Source of the DNA: Sinonovacula constricta
Taxonomy: Eukaryota; Mollusca; Bivalvia; Cardiida; Solecurtidae
DNA length: 64,000 bases
Direction: 5' to 3'
NCBI GenBank assembly: GCA_007844125.1
Contig: CM017567.1
Location: 18,655,093 to 18,719,092, forward strand
Position numbers and translations under genes: made by a program. Each line of letters opens with the position of its first letter. The stretch's first letter is position 1. Below, in pieces: positions 39,028 to 51,000 of this stretch. The notes under the pieces were generated by a model. It ran no database searches. It saw only the letters and a program-made list of their open reading frames with translations, and was not told where the DNA came from.

Positions 39028-42000
39028 TTACAATTCTGTTGTCAAGGTGATCTTCCGCTCCACTTTCTTCTCGGCAGGCTGGCTGACATGCCACGCTGAC
39101 AGTTTCTCTCCATTGACGATGGATTCTGAATGTGTTCTATTCACTGATACTGTAGTAATGGAAGTTTTAGAGTTTGGTACACTTGATGTAGACATATTTT
39201 TACGAGTAGTGACTTTGTTTCCATTGAAGGTGGATTCCTGGAATAGAGAACAGAGACCTGATCAGAAAAGCTGCACAGAGTTGTATCATGCTTGTAGGTC
39301 AATATATCACATTCAAAGAAATGGTACATGTGGATAAAGATATACAATTTAATCAATATAGTATACAAAGTAACCCCTAACCTTTATTATTGGTAACTAA
39401 CCCACTTCATATTCTTTATTATCTGCTAACAACTTTATGGATAGATAATAAGTCCAAGCCATACAGACTTCGCATCAAAAAGTACAGGTCCTGATCAGAC
39501 AGCTCCCAGCTAGAGCAGACTGATCCACATCTACACTTTTTGTCCAAGTCTAATTTATCAGGGCTAAGCAGGCAAAGAACTAAAAATGAAAGCAACACTT
39601 TTTACTTCTTGCAAAGTGTATACAAGATGTGAAAACATTCACATAATACAAAACAAGCATAGCAGATATTTGCTATTTTTAAATAAATATTAAATTTTGA
39701 CTTAAATAAAAATAAGGATGAAAATATTGTAAGCAAATAATATTATGTTAATATTAAGAGTACTAATGCAAGCAAAATTTAAAGAAAACAAACAGCCAAA
39801 TTATGAAAACATTAATACAATGCAGTTATTACAAGCTTAAGGACCTCTGTTCACACACCTACCCTTATAACAAGGCAATAGATAAAAAAAAAATGAGTAT
39901 GTGGCATAGGATAGCTGCATAAGACTTCATTTAAGGTTAATGGAATTCTTACATATAAATCATTTATATAATTTCTTTTAACAAATAATATCTTCATGTA
40001 TCAAAAAGTTGTTTAAGACTAAAATCATGGGCATAGTAGCTGTTACAGAAATTTATTTCATATTGCATGTATGAAACAATATAAATAAAGGCAATTTTGG
40101 GAGGAGAGAGAGGTAATTGTTACTTTAATTGTTCATTGAGAGAAGCAGTTGGCTTATAATAAAAAAGCTACACCTGTTCCCTTATTACAAGACAGGTAAT
40201 AAGCTTGCATGGCAGATTAGCAAATGTGCAAGTGAACATAAAGGGTGCGCATACCAGGGTTGTTCAGATACAGCCATCTTCCAGACTATTTATCCATTTC
40301 TCTTCTTAATTGATAAAATATACCCCAAACAAACCACCATTTTGATATTTCAACATAACATACCTATATAAATATTTAACAAACTGACCAAAACATAATC
40401 TTGTTTTTTCAAAAATTATTTAACCAATATGCAACTCTTAACATTGATAAAATTATAACTGCATATCAACAGACAGAAATAAAAATGACAATATAGCAAA
40501 TATAAGCATTAAATCTGTTTATTAAGTCAACTGCTACGCTATTGTTAACTACAATGGCCTACATTGTACAACTTTCGGTGCACAAATAGTACCATATCCA
40601 TGAGAATAACTACTTTCCATTTGTATACATAATAATTGATTAAATGTGAAGCTCTGCTTATCACAAAAAATCATTAAGCAAAATTATATACTCAAATTTG
40701 TTCAAGTGCAATTCTTATTCTGCCTTCAAACACTTTACATTTGTGAATATTTTATTGTGCGAAAAAAGTGACTGGCTCTTTTAAGTTTTAAATTCAAAAT
40801 ATATTATAATATATGTACAACTAAAACATTTGCAAAAGCATCAGAAAGGTGTTTAAACCAATAGTTTTAAAAAGAAATAAGATGACAATGTAAAACTCTG
40901 ATTAAATCCACTTATCTGTTGTTTTCTTGTAAACAGCACATTTTGGTAAGTGATTTTAATAATTTCAATTATTATCATAATTGCTAATTAGGGATCACTG
41001 CAGTCATGTACTTTACATATGTAAACATGTTTACACAAGGAGGCCTAAGCTCTGTGGTGGACCCCCATAGTTGTTACAGGGGTGTTCTTGTGTACTGGGA
41101 GTTTAGCACTTACCTAGAATGATGCCTGGCAATATTAATAAGAGTTTAATTTAACATTGGACAGTAATTTTCTTTTTTTCTTAATTGCTGAATGAGCAGC
41201 AGGGTTAACAAGTTGACAGTTGATAAAAAATCCGCTGTCATAATGGATCTAAAATTAACATATGTCACAAAAAATAGAATCCCTAATAAAATACAAGATT
41301 ACAAAATGTGTGAAACTGTATTATAATTTATTAAGATTTAATTAAAGAAATCTAAAAACTTAAATATATAAACATTTCTTTTTAAATATACAGACAATAA
41401 ATCAAAAGTATCGCTGTAAACTACAAAAAAAATAACCAAACAAAACATTGCAAACAATAATAAATGTAAATATAAAATCAAATCAAATAAAAATTATGCA
41501 TGTACTGTATATATGAATTAAAATAGTTATTAAAATAAACAGGAGACTTAGAATGCATATAACATAAAATGATAAATACTGTCAAAATAAAATAAATCTA
41601 TTCAGTTTATTATCTTATGTTAAAACCTATACAAAAATAACCCTTAAGTTCTACAATGCATGCAAACTAATCAGGCATACAACAAACAAAAAACACCAAC
41701 ACATGATTTCAGGCCTAAAACTGGTATGTTGGCCAGCTTACTAGCAAATTAACTTTTCATCCTATCATCACCTCACACCAATCTAATTAAACAAACATGT
41801 CGTCATGCACAACACATATACCCAGCCAAAAAATCACACGAGAAAGTTCATATAAATAAATGTTTAAAAGTTACAACTGTCACTGAACTCTATAGTATAA
41901 GCATTTTAAATCAAAGTTTTAGAGAAGGAAAGCCAATTATTTTTCATGAAGCAATGTAACCCCACTTAAAGAACAAACCTAATCATGTTTGTAGCCAATT

Positions 42001-45000
42001 GAAAAGACAATTGCTCACTCCTGTGAAGTAATATGTTGTAAAGATTAACTGGTAAGAACCAAACTAAACAGTGCTGTTAACTGTCAAACTAACATTCACA
42101 ATTTTAACAGTGTTCACATCATCCAGATCACACATAAAGTGCAAAACAATTCACTTCACTGCAATAATAAACAATGTTGTAAATAAAAAAACAAGGTGAC
42201 TGCAAATTTGCACACATTTGCTTTGCTCCGAGTCAGACTAGTGCTACAAACAAGGAAGGACCTCAATGCAGTATTGTAAAACGTCTCCACAACATCCTCG
42301 TGACACAAGACAAAGCACACCATACACACAACCTTGAGACACTTCGCTCACAGCCTCGCCTGTTAATGTTCCTGGTATCTGATATTTGGTCGTTTCAAGG
42401 GTATCTGGCCGACACCAGCAGACCCAGGCCGATGGGACCAGTAATACGCCCGCAATGCCTGCTCTCTCTACATGGCCACAACATACAAACATGCTTTATA
42501 CTTTCTTATAATGAAAGGCACACAACAGGCAGAAAATAGTACAACATTAACCCCTTACTTACTTGAAACACCATTCGATCTCGCAACATTAAATAAACCC
42601 ACCCTAATGGTGTTTCCAGCAAGTAAAGTGTTAAGAAACTTTAAGATACATGTATGATCAAACGAAAGGCAAAAACAAATTAACAATAAATATAAGCTGA
42701 AAGACAGATGAAAAATTGAAGAGAAGATGTCACTACCGATAAATCAGACACATAACAAATAACAAGTTGGTAGCGAACATTACATGCAAGAGGGCTGAAT
42801 AACAATAAACATGTACCATAATTCTTAACTAAGTTAAATCCAGAAAAGTTGAAACAGAGTTAAAAGCAAGGACTAAAATTGTCTGTTCCTAGGTCTAAAC
42901 TACTGGTACTTCTTAGTTTCTAAGTTGATATTCCCATACACATGCAGCACATACAGTTCTGTATCAGAATCATGCACATGCTACTCTATTTCAGCAATCA
43001 AAGTCCTTGCAATGTTAAGACCATTACGTCAGCAATAACATCTACAGCAGCTGTAACTATTGATGAATAGGTATGTTTCTTCAACAAGAACTTTGAACAC
43101 TTACTCGAGTCAAGTCACATGTTTTACTAAATCTAACAAATATTTGAATACCCAATGATAAGCCTTGTAAACCGTTTGTCATGTTACTGTGAAAGTATTT
43201 AGATGTGATCTAAGGAAAACATGCCAGAAATGTTCAGAATTTTGCTATTAACCTGTTAATGAGAAAAATTTACAAAGAAAGTATATTCCAATTAAGGTTT
43301 TTCATTATGTATGCACGACTTTCATCATGGTATGCACAACCAGCCCAGGTAAACTTATGCAAAATAAAAGCTTGTAAATATGAAGAGGATAAGAAATGTC
43401 AAGTTCAAACATAGTTTTTTGCAAAGTGTAATTTCTAGGTAATGTTGATCTTAACTGAAGCTCAAGTCATTTACTTCACCTACATTGCACAACACTCTCC
43501 TCGTATCACTTAGATTGTTCCTGTGACACCTAGTGAAAAAACACTGCCAAGCTGATAAACAATCAAAATAATCTAAGTAAGAAAATATGTTCTCCATTAC
43601 TGGATATTTCCCAACAAAAAGATGTCATATTTAGACATACAATGAAGTGAGCTTGTTTGCCGTTACTTTTTGTGTTACTTGTGTTTCGTTATGTTGCATT
43701 CATTATTATTATTATACATTTGAGAATAAGCTAGATTACATGGATGCATTTTTCTTGCAAATATTTACACAAAATTCTAAACACTTGTATGCTGAGAAAC
43801 AAAATTACCTCTGAAAGTAATTTTAAATTTCCTATCAGCTGGTAAATAAAAGAAAAGTAATTTAAAGAGGTTTACAATAATACACAAGTGATGGCTATAT
43901 GTGAACAAATGAAACCCATAATTGTGGTATTTTGAGGACAGGGAAGGGTATATATGTAGTTAGGTAGAATTAACATAAGCTGATAAATAGAAGAATACTA
44001 AAGTACAGCAATATGTCAAATATCATCTTAAAGCACACTGAACATTTGTGCAAGAATTCATTTTGACATAATTTGGAATATGTGCATGTACAAAAATTCT
44101 TTAGGTTAAGTTACTATTATACATATAAGCTTAGCAAAACCCTTTTGAAAGTCTTTAGGCTCATATACCAAAAATATGTTCATGCCTTTCTAGTGCATAA
44201 TCTTTGTTTTCACTCATAATTATGTTAAGTGGTTAAGCTTTTGTTACACCAATAACTGCTCTCTTTTGTTATCAAATGATTAATAAGATGCCACAATAAT
44301 AATTGTAGCCGTTTTAAGAAGTCCTATCCCACAAATGTTAATAGTTAACATATTTAGCAGTGCTACGTGCAAAATGAAAATGTATACACAAAATATTAAA
44401 TTGCAAGATGTGTTTTACTTGGGAAGCAGAACATGTATATCATCTGATGATATTTCAACATCATACAATACCATTTGAGAGGTTAATGCATATTTCGTGT
44501 TCATTATGTTTCTTTTTAGATTATTTGTATACAGTTAACTGAGTTAGCAATGTCAATTTTGAACATTTGAGTAATAAAAATTAATAAATATTGAAATATC
44601 ATTAAACTACCTTAAAGTTAAGCTGCTGTTTAGTTAAGAATATAAAATCCCACAAATAATGGCCCTGTTACATTTCACCTTACCTAACACACCTTTGTCA
44701 TGCTTATTGGTGTTGACTGAAAGAATTCTTCAAATTAATTATGCTAATTAAAGATAGACTTAAAAGAAAATAAGGCAAATAAAAGAGTACAATAACATTT
44801 AAAAAAAGATGTTAGTAATGTGTTGTATGTTAAATATTTTGCCAACAAAAAAGGGTGAAATAAAAATGGTGAGGAAATGACATTTACAAAATATTTAAAA
44901 GCTTATATATCTAGGGAAAAGCCTGACAAGTAAGTGGGAATTCAAGCTAAACACATCAAAAGTGAGGCTGCTTCTTGGCAATTAGGATGAGTTACAGGTG

Positions 45001-48000
45001 CTATAAAGTCTACAGAAATGATGAAATTAACATATTTCTAACCAAAAGTCAAATAAGGATTATCTAGCATAAACCACACCACATCTCAAGGTTTCAATAG
45101 TCAACAGCTGTATTGTAAATTAACTTAATTAACTTAAACTACACTCATTGATAATACAAAATATAAAATGCTATTCAATCATACCAAGACTCATGCCATA
45201 ATGTTCAGAACTTAAAAAAGACATTCATTTTAAACTCTTTACAATAGATGTTGTAAAGTACCAGTCTCCCCCAAAAAACTGTTCTTAAAAATCACCTAAA
45301 TGTTTTGTTTCTAACACGACAGTCAAAGCATTTCAAAGCATCTCAATAAAAATATGGAAGTGTTTATGTTGTTGATTTTTTTAGTGTATTTTTTTTTAAC
45401 TGATTATTGTAAGAGTCAGGCATGTCCAGTTTTTATCACAATCTTTCCCATGGAAATTTAATGACTGAACATGCTTTTGCCAATACAACAACCAGTCCCG
45501 ACATTTTCCCTATAGATTGTAATGTAAGAACGTTATGATCAATGGGATCTAGATGTATCTGAAAATCACTCTAGTTACTTGGTCATGGTTTTAAGAATAT
45601 TGACAAGCATCAGCATTTTTCACACCTCTCTGACCTCTCAACTATCCTGTGTCAACAATCCTGTTTGACCTCTCAGCTATCCTGTATGAACTCTCAACTA
45701 TCCTGTATGACCTATCAATTATCCTGTGTGACCTCTCAACTATCCTGTGTGACCTCTCAACTATCCTGTGTGACCTCTAACCTATCCTGTGTGACCTCTC
45801 AACTATCCTGTGTGACCTCTCAACTATCCTGTATGACCTCTCAATTATCCTGTGTGACCTCTCAGCTATCCTCTGTGACCTCTCAACTATCCTGTGTCAA
45901 CTATCCTGTGTGACCTCTCAACTATCCTGTGTGACCTCTCAACTATCCTGTGTGACCTCTCAGCTATCCTGTGTGACCTCTCAACTATCCTGTTTGACCT
46001 CTCAACTATCCTGTGTGACCTCTCAGCTATCCTGTGTGACCTCTCAGCTATCCTGTGTGACCTCTCAACTATCCTGTGTGACCTCTCAACTATCCAGTGT
46101 CAACTATCCTGTTTGACCTCTCAACTATTCTGTTTGACCTCTCAGCTATCCTGTGTGACCTCTCAACTTTCCTGTGTGACCTCTCAGCTATCCTGTGTGA
46201 CCTCTCAACTATCCTGTGTGATCTCTCAACTATCCTGTGTGACCTCTCAGCTATCCTGTTTGACCTCTCAACTATCCTCTGTGACCTCTCAACTATCCTC
46301 TGTGACCTCTCAGCTATCCTGTGTGACCTCTCAACTATCCTGTGTGACCTCTCAACTATCCAGTGTGACCTCTCAACTATCCTGTGTGACCTCTCAGCTA
46401 TCCTGTTTGACCTCTCAACTATCCTCTGTGACCTCTCAACTATCCTGTGCGACTTCTCAACTATCCTGTGTGACCTCTCAACTATCCTCTGTAACCTCTC
46501 AACTATCCTCTGTAACCTCTCAACTATCCTCTGTGACCTCTCAACTATCCTCTGTAACCTCTCAACTATCCTGTGTGACCTCTCAACTATCCTCTGTGAC
46601 CTCTCAACTATCCTGTGTGACCTCTCAACTATCCTGTGTGACCTCTCAACTATCCTGTGTGACCTCTCAACTATCCTCTGTGACCTCTCAACTATCCTCT
46701 GTGACCTCTCAACTATCCTGTGTAACCTCTCAACTATCCTCTGTGACCTCTCAACTATCCTCTGTAACCTCTCAACTATCCTGTGTGACCTCTCAACTAT
46801 CCTCTGTGACCTCTCAACTATCCTGTGTAACCTCTCAACTATCCTCTGTGACCTCTCAACTATCCTGTGTAACCTCTCAACTATCCTCTGTGACCTCTCA
46901 ACTATCCTGTGTGACCTCTCAACTATCCTCTGTGACCTCTCATCTATCCTCTGTGACCTCTCAACTATCCTGTGATTTGAGTGTTATCACTCATGAAATA
47001 CTGTATAACCATTCATTATAATATTGTATTGTTGCTTTCCACATGGTTCTGGGGCCAAGAATATATGAAGTGCATCTCACATTATTATGCACAATTTAAT
47101 TAAAAATGCAAATGAGTAAGAGTTTTAATTAATTAAGAGTCTTAATTCTCGAAGTAGTGGCGTCCTCCTTAAACTTTTAGCCAGACACTTTATAGAAGAA
47201 GAGAATATTTCAATGCAAATGGCTGACAGATAAGCATTGCAAACATGTGTTTATTATTTTATGAATACAACATGTTCAATTTCAAGTAATAAGAGCAACT
47301 CTTTTGCAAATATTATCAAAGATTTTCTCTTGAACAATGTGTCATTGGTACATCATGCTCATATAAATGCTGATATAAAATGGAACAGTCTAACTTGAAA
47401 ACGGTCATGCAGTTAGTTTTTGACAAAAATAAAACAGCAATTATTTGTGACATGCCATCTGTATATTGGTTGTGTAAGCAGGAGATTGAAGCACTAAAGT
47501 ATGATTTGCATCCTAAACTACTGAAGCTGCAGAAATGTCACGATGTACCATCAATATATTCAGGTGACAATGCCACATAGACATCAGAGAGGGCTGCTGA
47601 AGATGATGCTGGATGTAATATGTGATGTGACTGAAAATGAGTTGAATGCTGATCTCTCATGTGTGATAGCAGGAGGGTCTTAAACAAGAGCTACAAGTGT
47701 TATTTTTAGATTCTGAGACCATATATGACATCAGTAAGCTTTACATTTTAAGGTAGACTTTTATTATTTTGTTTTTGCTGTTATGACCCCTCTATTTTTT
47801 GTAGGGTCCCATTTTTTAGAGGCCATGGGCCCAAAGGGTGCCATTTGGAACAAAGCTAGATTGAGCACAGCTGCCGGTTTATTTTTGTTTTTAGAATTAC
47901 ATCACAGCAACACAATAATGTCATTGCAGCGACATCCAGCTCTTCTGCTGGAGGAAGACTCACGGTAGAACCACCGGTCCACCGCAGGTCAGATGAAAAC

Positions 48001-51000
48001 CTTCCCACATTAAGTCCTTCACCCTGACTGAGAAGAAGGAAGACCCCAGACAAATGTTACAGTAGAACCACCGGGCCACAGCAGGTCAGATGAAAACATA
48101 AGTCTAGGTGGCTCACATGGTAAATTAACATCTGTATTCAAAGCTTTACAGTTAATATAAAAAAGCATTTAAAAATTTATATAAATATCATGGTTCCAAC
48201 ATTATGAAATGAAACAATTATTTACAGAATAACAATCCCTGATGAATGGACACACATAGGACAAAGCTTGTCATGTAAATTATTATTTTACGAATTCTAG
48301 GATTTTATTCCTGATTTAAAGTATCGGGACTGGTGTGTTTTAAAAGACAAAACCCAATAAAATCAGAATTTTGGTTATTTCTTTTCTACTTCTTTTACAA
48401 TTTAGCTTTTTTCAAACAACAATAGAGTAGGTACTCAACAACATCCTCGACTAGGACCAATAATCCCCAATGGATCAGCTCTAACCCTGTAAGGTTCCCT
48501 GTAGAAGAGTGATGTCCCCTGGGAGACAGGATGCAGTCCCCTGAGTGGTAGGCAGAGGTACACTAGGGTACACTACACAAATACACTGGTACAGTATGTG
48601 AGTCAATATACCCCTGCCATTGGATAAGTTGTAATGCACTCACTGCCCAACACAACTGCTCTGGACAATGGTGGGGTCTACATGTTGAATACATTCAGAG
48701 AATTATCTGCACACAGCTTAACAATTACAACAAAAATGTCAATTCATCAATAGCATTTATATCAACCATGGATTCTGTTATTTCTTCATAGCACTCTTTT
48801 AAATTTTAATATTCATCTTAAACTATATCTCTTGTTATGTGACATTAAAAATGCACCAGCACTTCTTCAAAATGAGCATTTTCTTAATTAAAAAAATGTA
48901 ATGATTTTGAAATTAAAATACCATTCTGACATGTTAAGCAGATTGTTCTATTCAAGCGAACCAACCATAGGAGCAGAGCAGAATATGTTGAGCAGTTATC
49001 TATAATAAACATTGTTAGAGTTGAATATTTGGTTCCATACAGTAAATCATTCCAAGTGACACTTACAATGGTAACTGGAGGAGGGGCATCAATGTCAGCT
49101 GGCTTCTCATTGGTTGCACCAGAGGTCACAGAAAGGTCATTGGGACGAGATATGTTGCCCAAATTCTCATAGATCTCCATGCCACTTTCAATACCTGCAC
49201 TAGCATTGGGAGGAGATTTCTTTGGTGGCAAGGGAGCAGGTTTCTTTTTCAGAGATGCTGTGAAAAATGGGTTCAGTGACTCCCTGTTGGCTCTGCTAGG
49301 TTTTGGTGGTGGGGGAGGGGTTGTTGGGGTCTTAGCAGAGGCCTTTTCCTCTTCTTCCTCATCCTCGCCAAAAGGATTAAGCTCTGGGTCATAGTAATTA
49401 TTTCTCTTTACACTGCTCCTGTTTGGGGCCTCATTGCTTGGGGGAGGAGGGCGGACAGGAGGTGTGTCCTCCTCTTGCATGTCTTCAGCAAAGGGGTTGG
49501 TCTCAACCGAAGCAGGCGGAGACTTTGACTTTAAAGAGGGGCCTTTTGTTGGAAAATCTATAATAATTTCAGAATCAGCCTGCTTAACAGGGACAGCTGG
49601 GGGAGGGGGCCTTGGTGGGGGACCATTTCCCTTTAAAGATGGAGGTCGAGGTGGTGCCATAGGGGATCGAGGTGGGCTAAGTTCAGAGGATGTTCTGGTT
49701 GGGACTTGGGGTCTGTTTGGGGATTTGGACCTCTTAAGTGAACCTTCTGGTTTGGCCAATGAATGCCTAGTAGCTGGTGTTGGTGAGTTCCTTTCTGCTG
49801 CATTGTCCTAGATAAAATGTAGGTGAAGATAAACATAACCAGGCACTAGATAACATAACAATGGCAAAACAAAGGTGGCATACATAGCACAGTACAAGAA
49901 AGGACAATATAATCAATCCATTGTAAAACATTGCATGCATTGTATGCAGCTGAGGAAATTAGAAGACAAAATATACATAGCATGGACACAATCTTAATAA
50001 AATAATAAAAAAGCAAAAACAGCTTTTTAAATATAACTGTTAATTTTGAACAAAAAATATTACTGTTAAGCAGCTTGGAAAAGTGAAATTGGTATGCCAT
50101 GCATCAGCACAAACAATGCTGCACTTAAGTGTTGCTTTCATACTAACAACAGAATTCAAGCTTAAAAGTGATTGCACATTTATCTGTATACCTTGTCAAT
50201 TTCTGAAGTAAGACTTAATAGTTTATGCTCTGTCAGTGTCTAAATGTTATAAGGACTGCGGAGGTAAGGAAAGAATTGAACCAGGATTTTGTATGAAAGA
50301 TTGTCAAGATGGTGTACTGTATGAGTATGCTGTACAAACAATTGACTCTAGGGTTCCATATGGTTAGACTAGCATACATTCAGGACAATACAGGGCTGTA
50401 CATTATAGAATACAAGAGACAAACTGGAACAATATATCTACACATGCTGTTATTATTTATTCATATAGGTCAACCTTATGTTTAGTATTTCATATTTTCT
50501 GATTTTTGAGGGGAGGAGGGATCTCAAATGTTCAATTCATAAAATGTCCTGACTAAATTATTTTTCAGAATGAGACAATTGAAGCAATTTGAACAATATA
50601 AAAAACAGCATGAAAAATTGTCCTAGAAACTATAATTGTTATTTTGTTGTTCTTAGCAAAGGAATATATGTGTCCAGTTTTGTTTAAGTTGTTTATGTGT
50701 ATGTCAAGATCATTCTTGCATTCAATTATGTTTTTATGTGATTTAATTATCTATGATTCAGGATAAGAAAGATATCCAGAATGATGGTGGATTAAATCAT
50801 TTCAGATTAGTATGAAATACTCTGAATATCTACTGTCTGATCTCCTTGGTTAAGACTTTAGCACAGTCAGTTTGTTTTTGGTTTGATTATATGTGAAGAA
50901 GAAACAAGGCTTGTTTAAAAACTTGAAAGTTACCATCTATGAATCTTTGTTCTTTATTATATTAAAAAGTGCAACAAAACAAAAGACAGAAGTCAGCACA

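Noticed and set aside
42244..42492. 82-codon minus-strand ORF in the GC-rich island
   Set aside because: This is a different frame from the phase-0 candidate exon and has a Cys/Val-rich, non-protein-like composition. The phase-compatible frame is preferred.
49179..49811. Plus-strand glycine-rich ORFs
   Set aside because: They are the antisense of the proline-rich NPF exon. Gly runs mirror Pro codons, and the minus strand has matching splice sites and phases.
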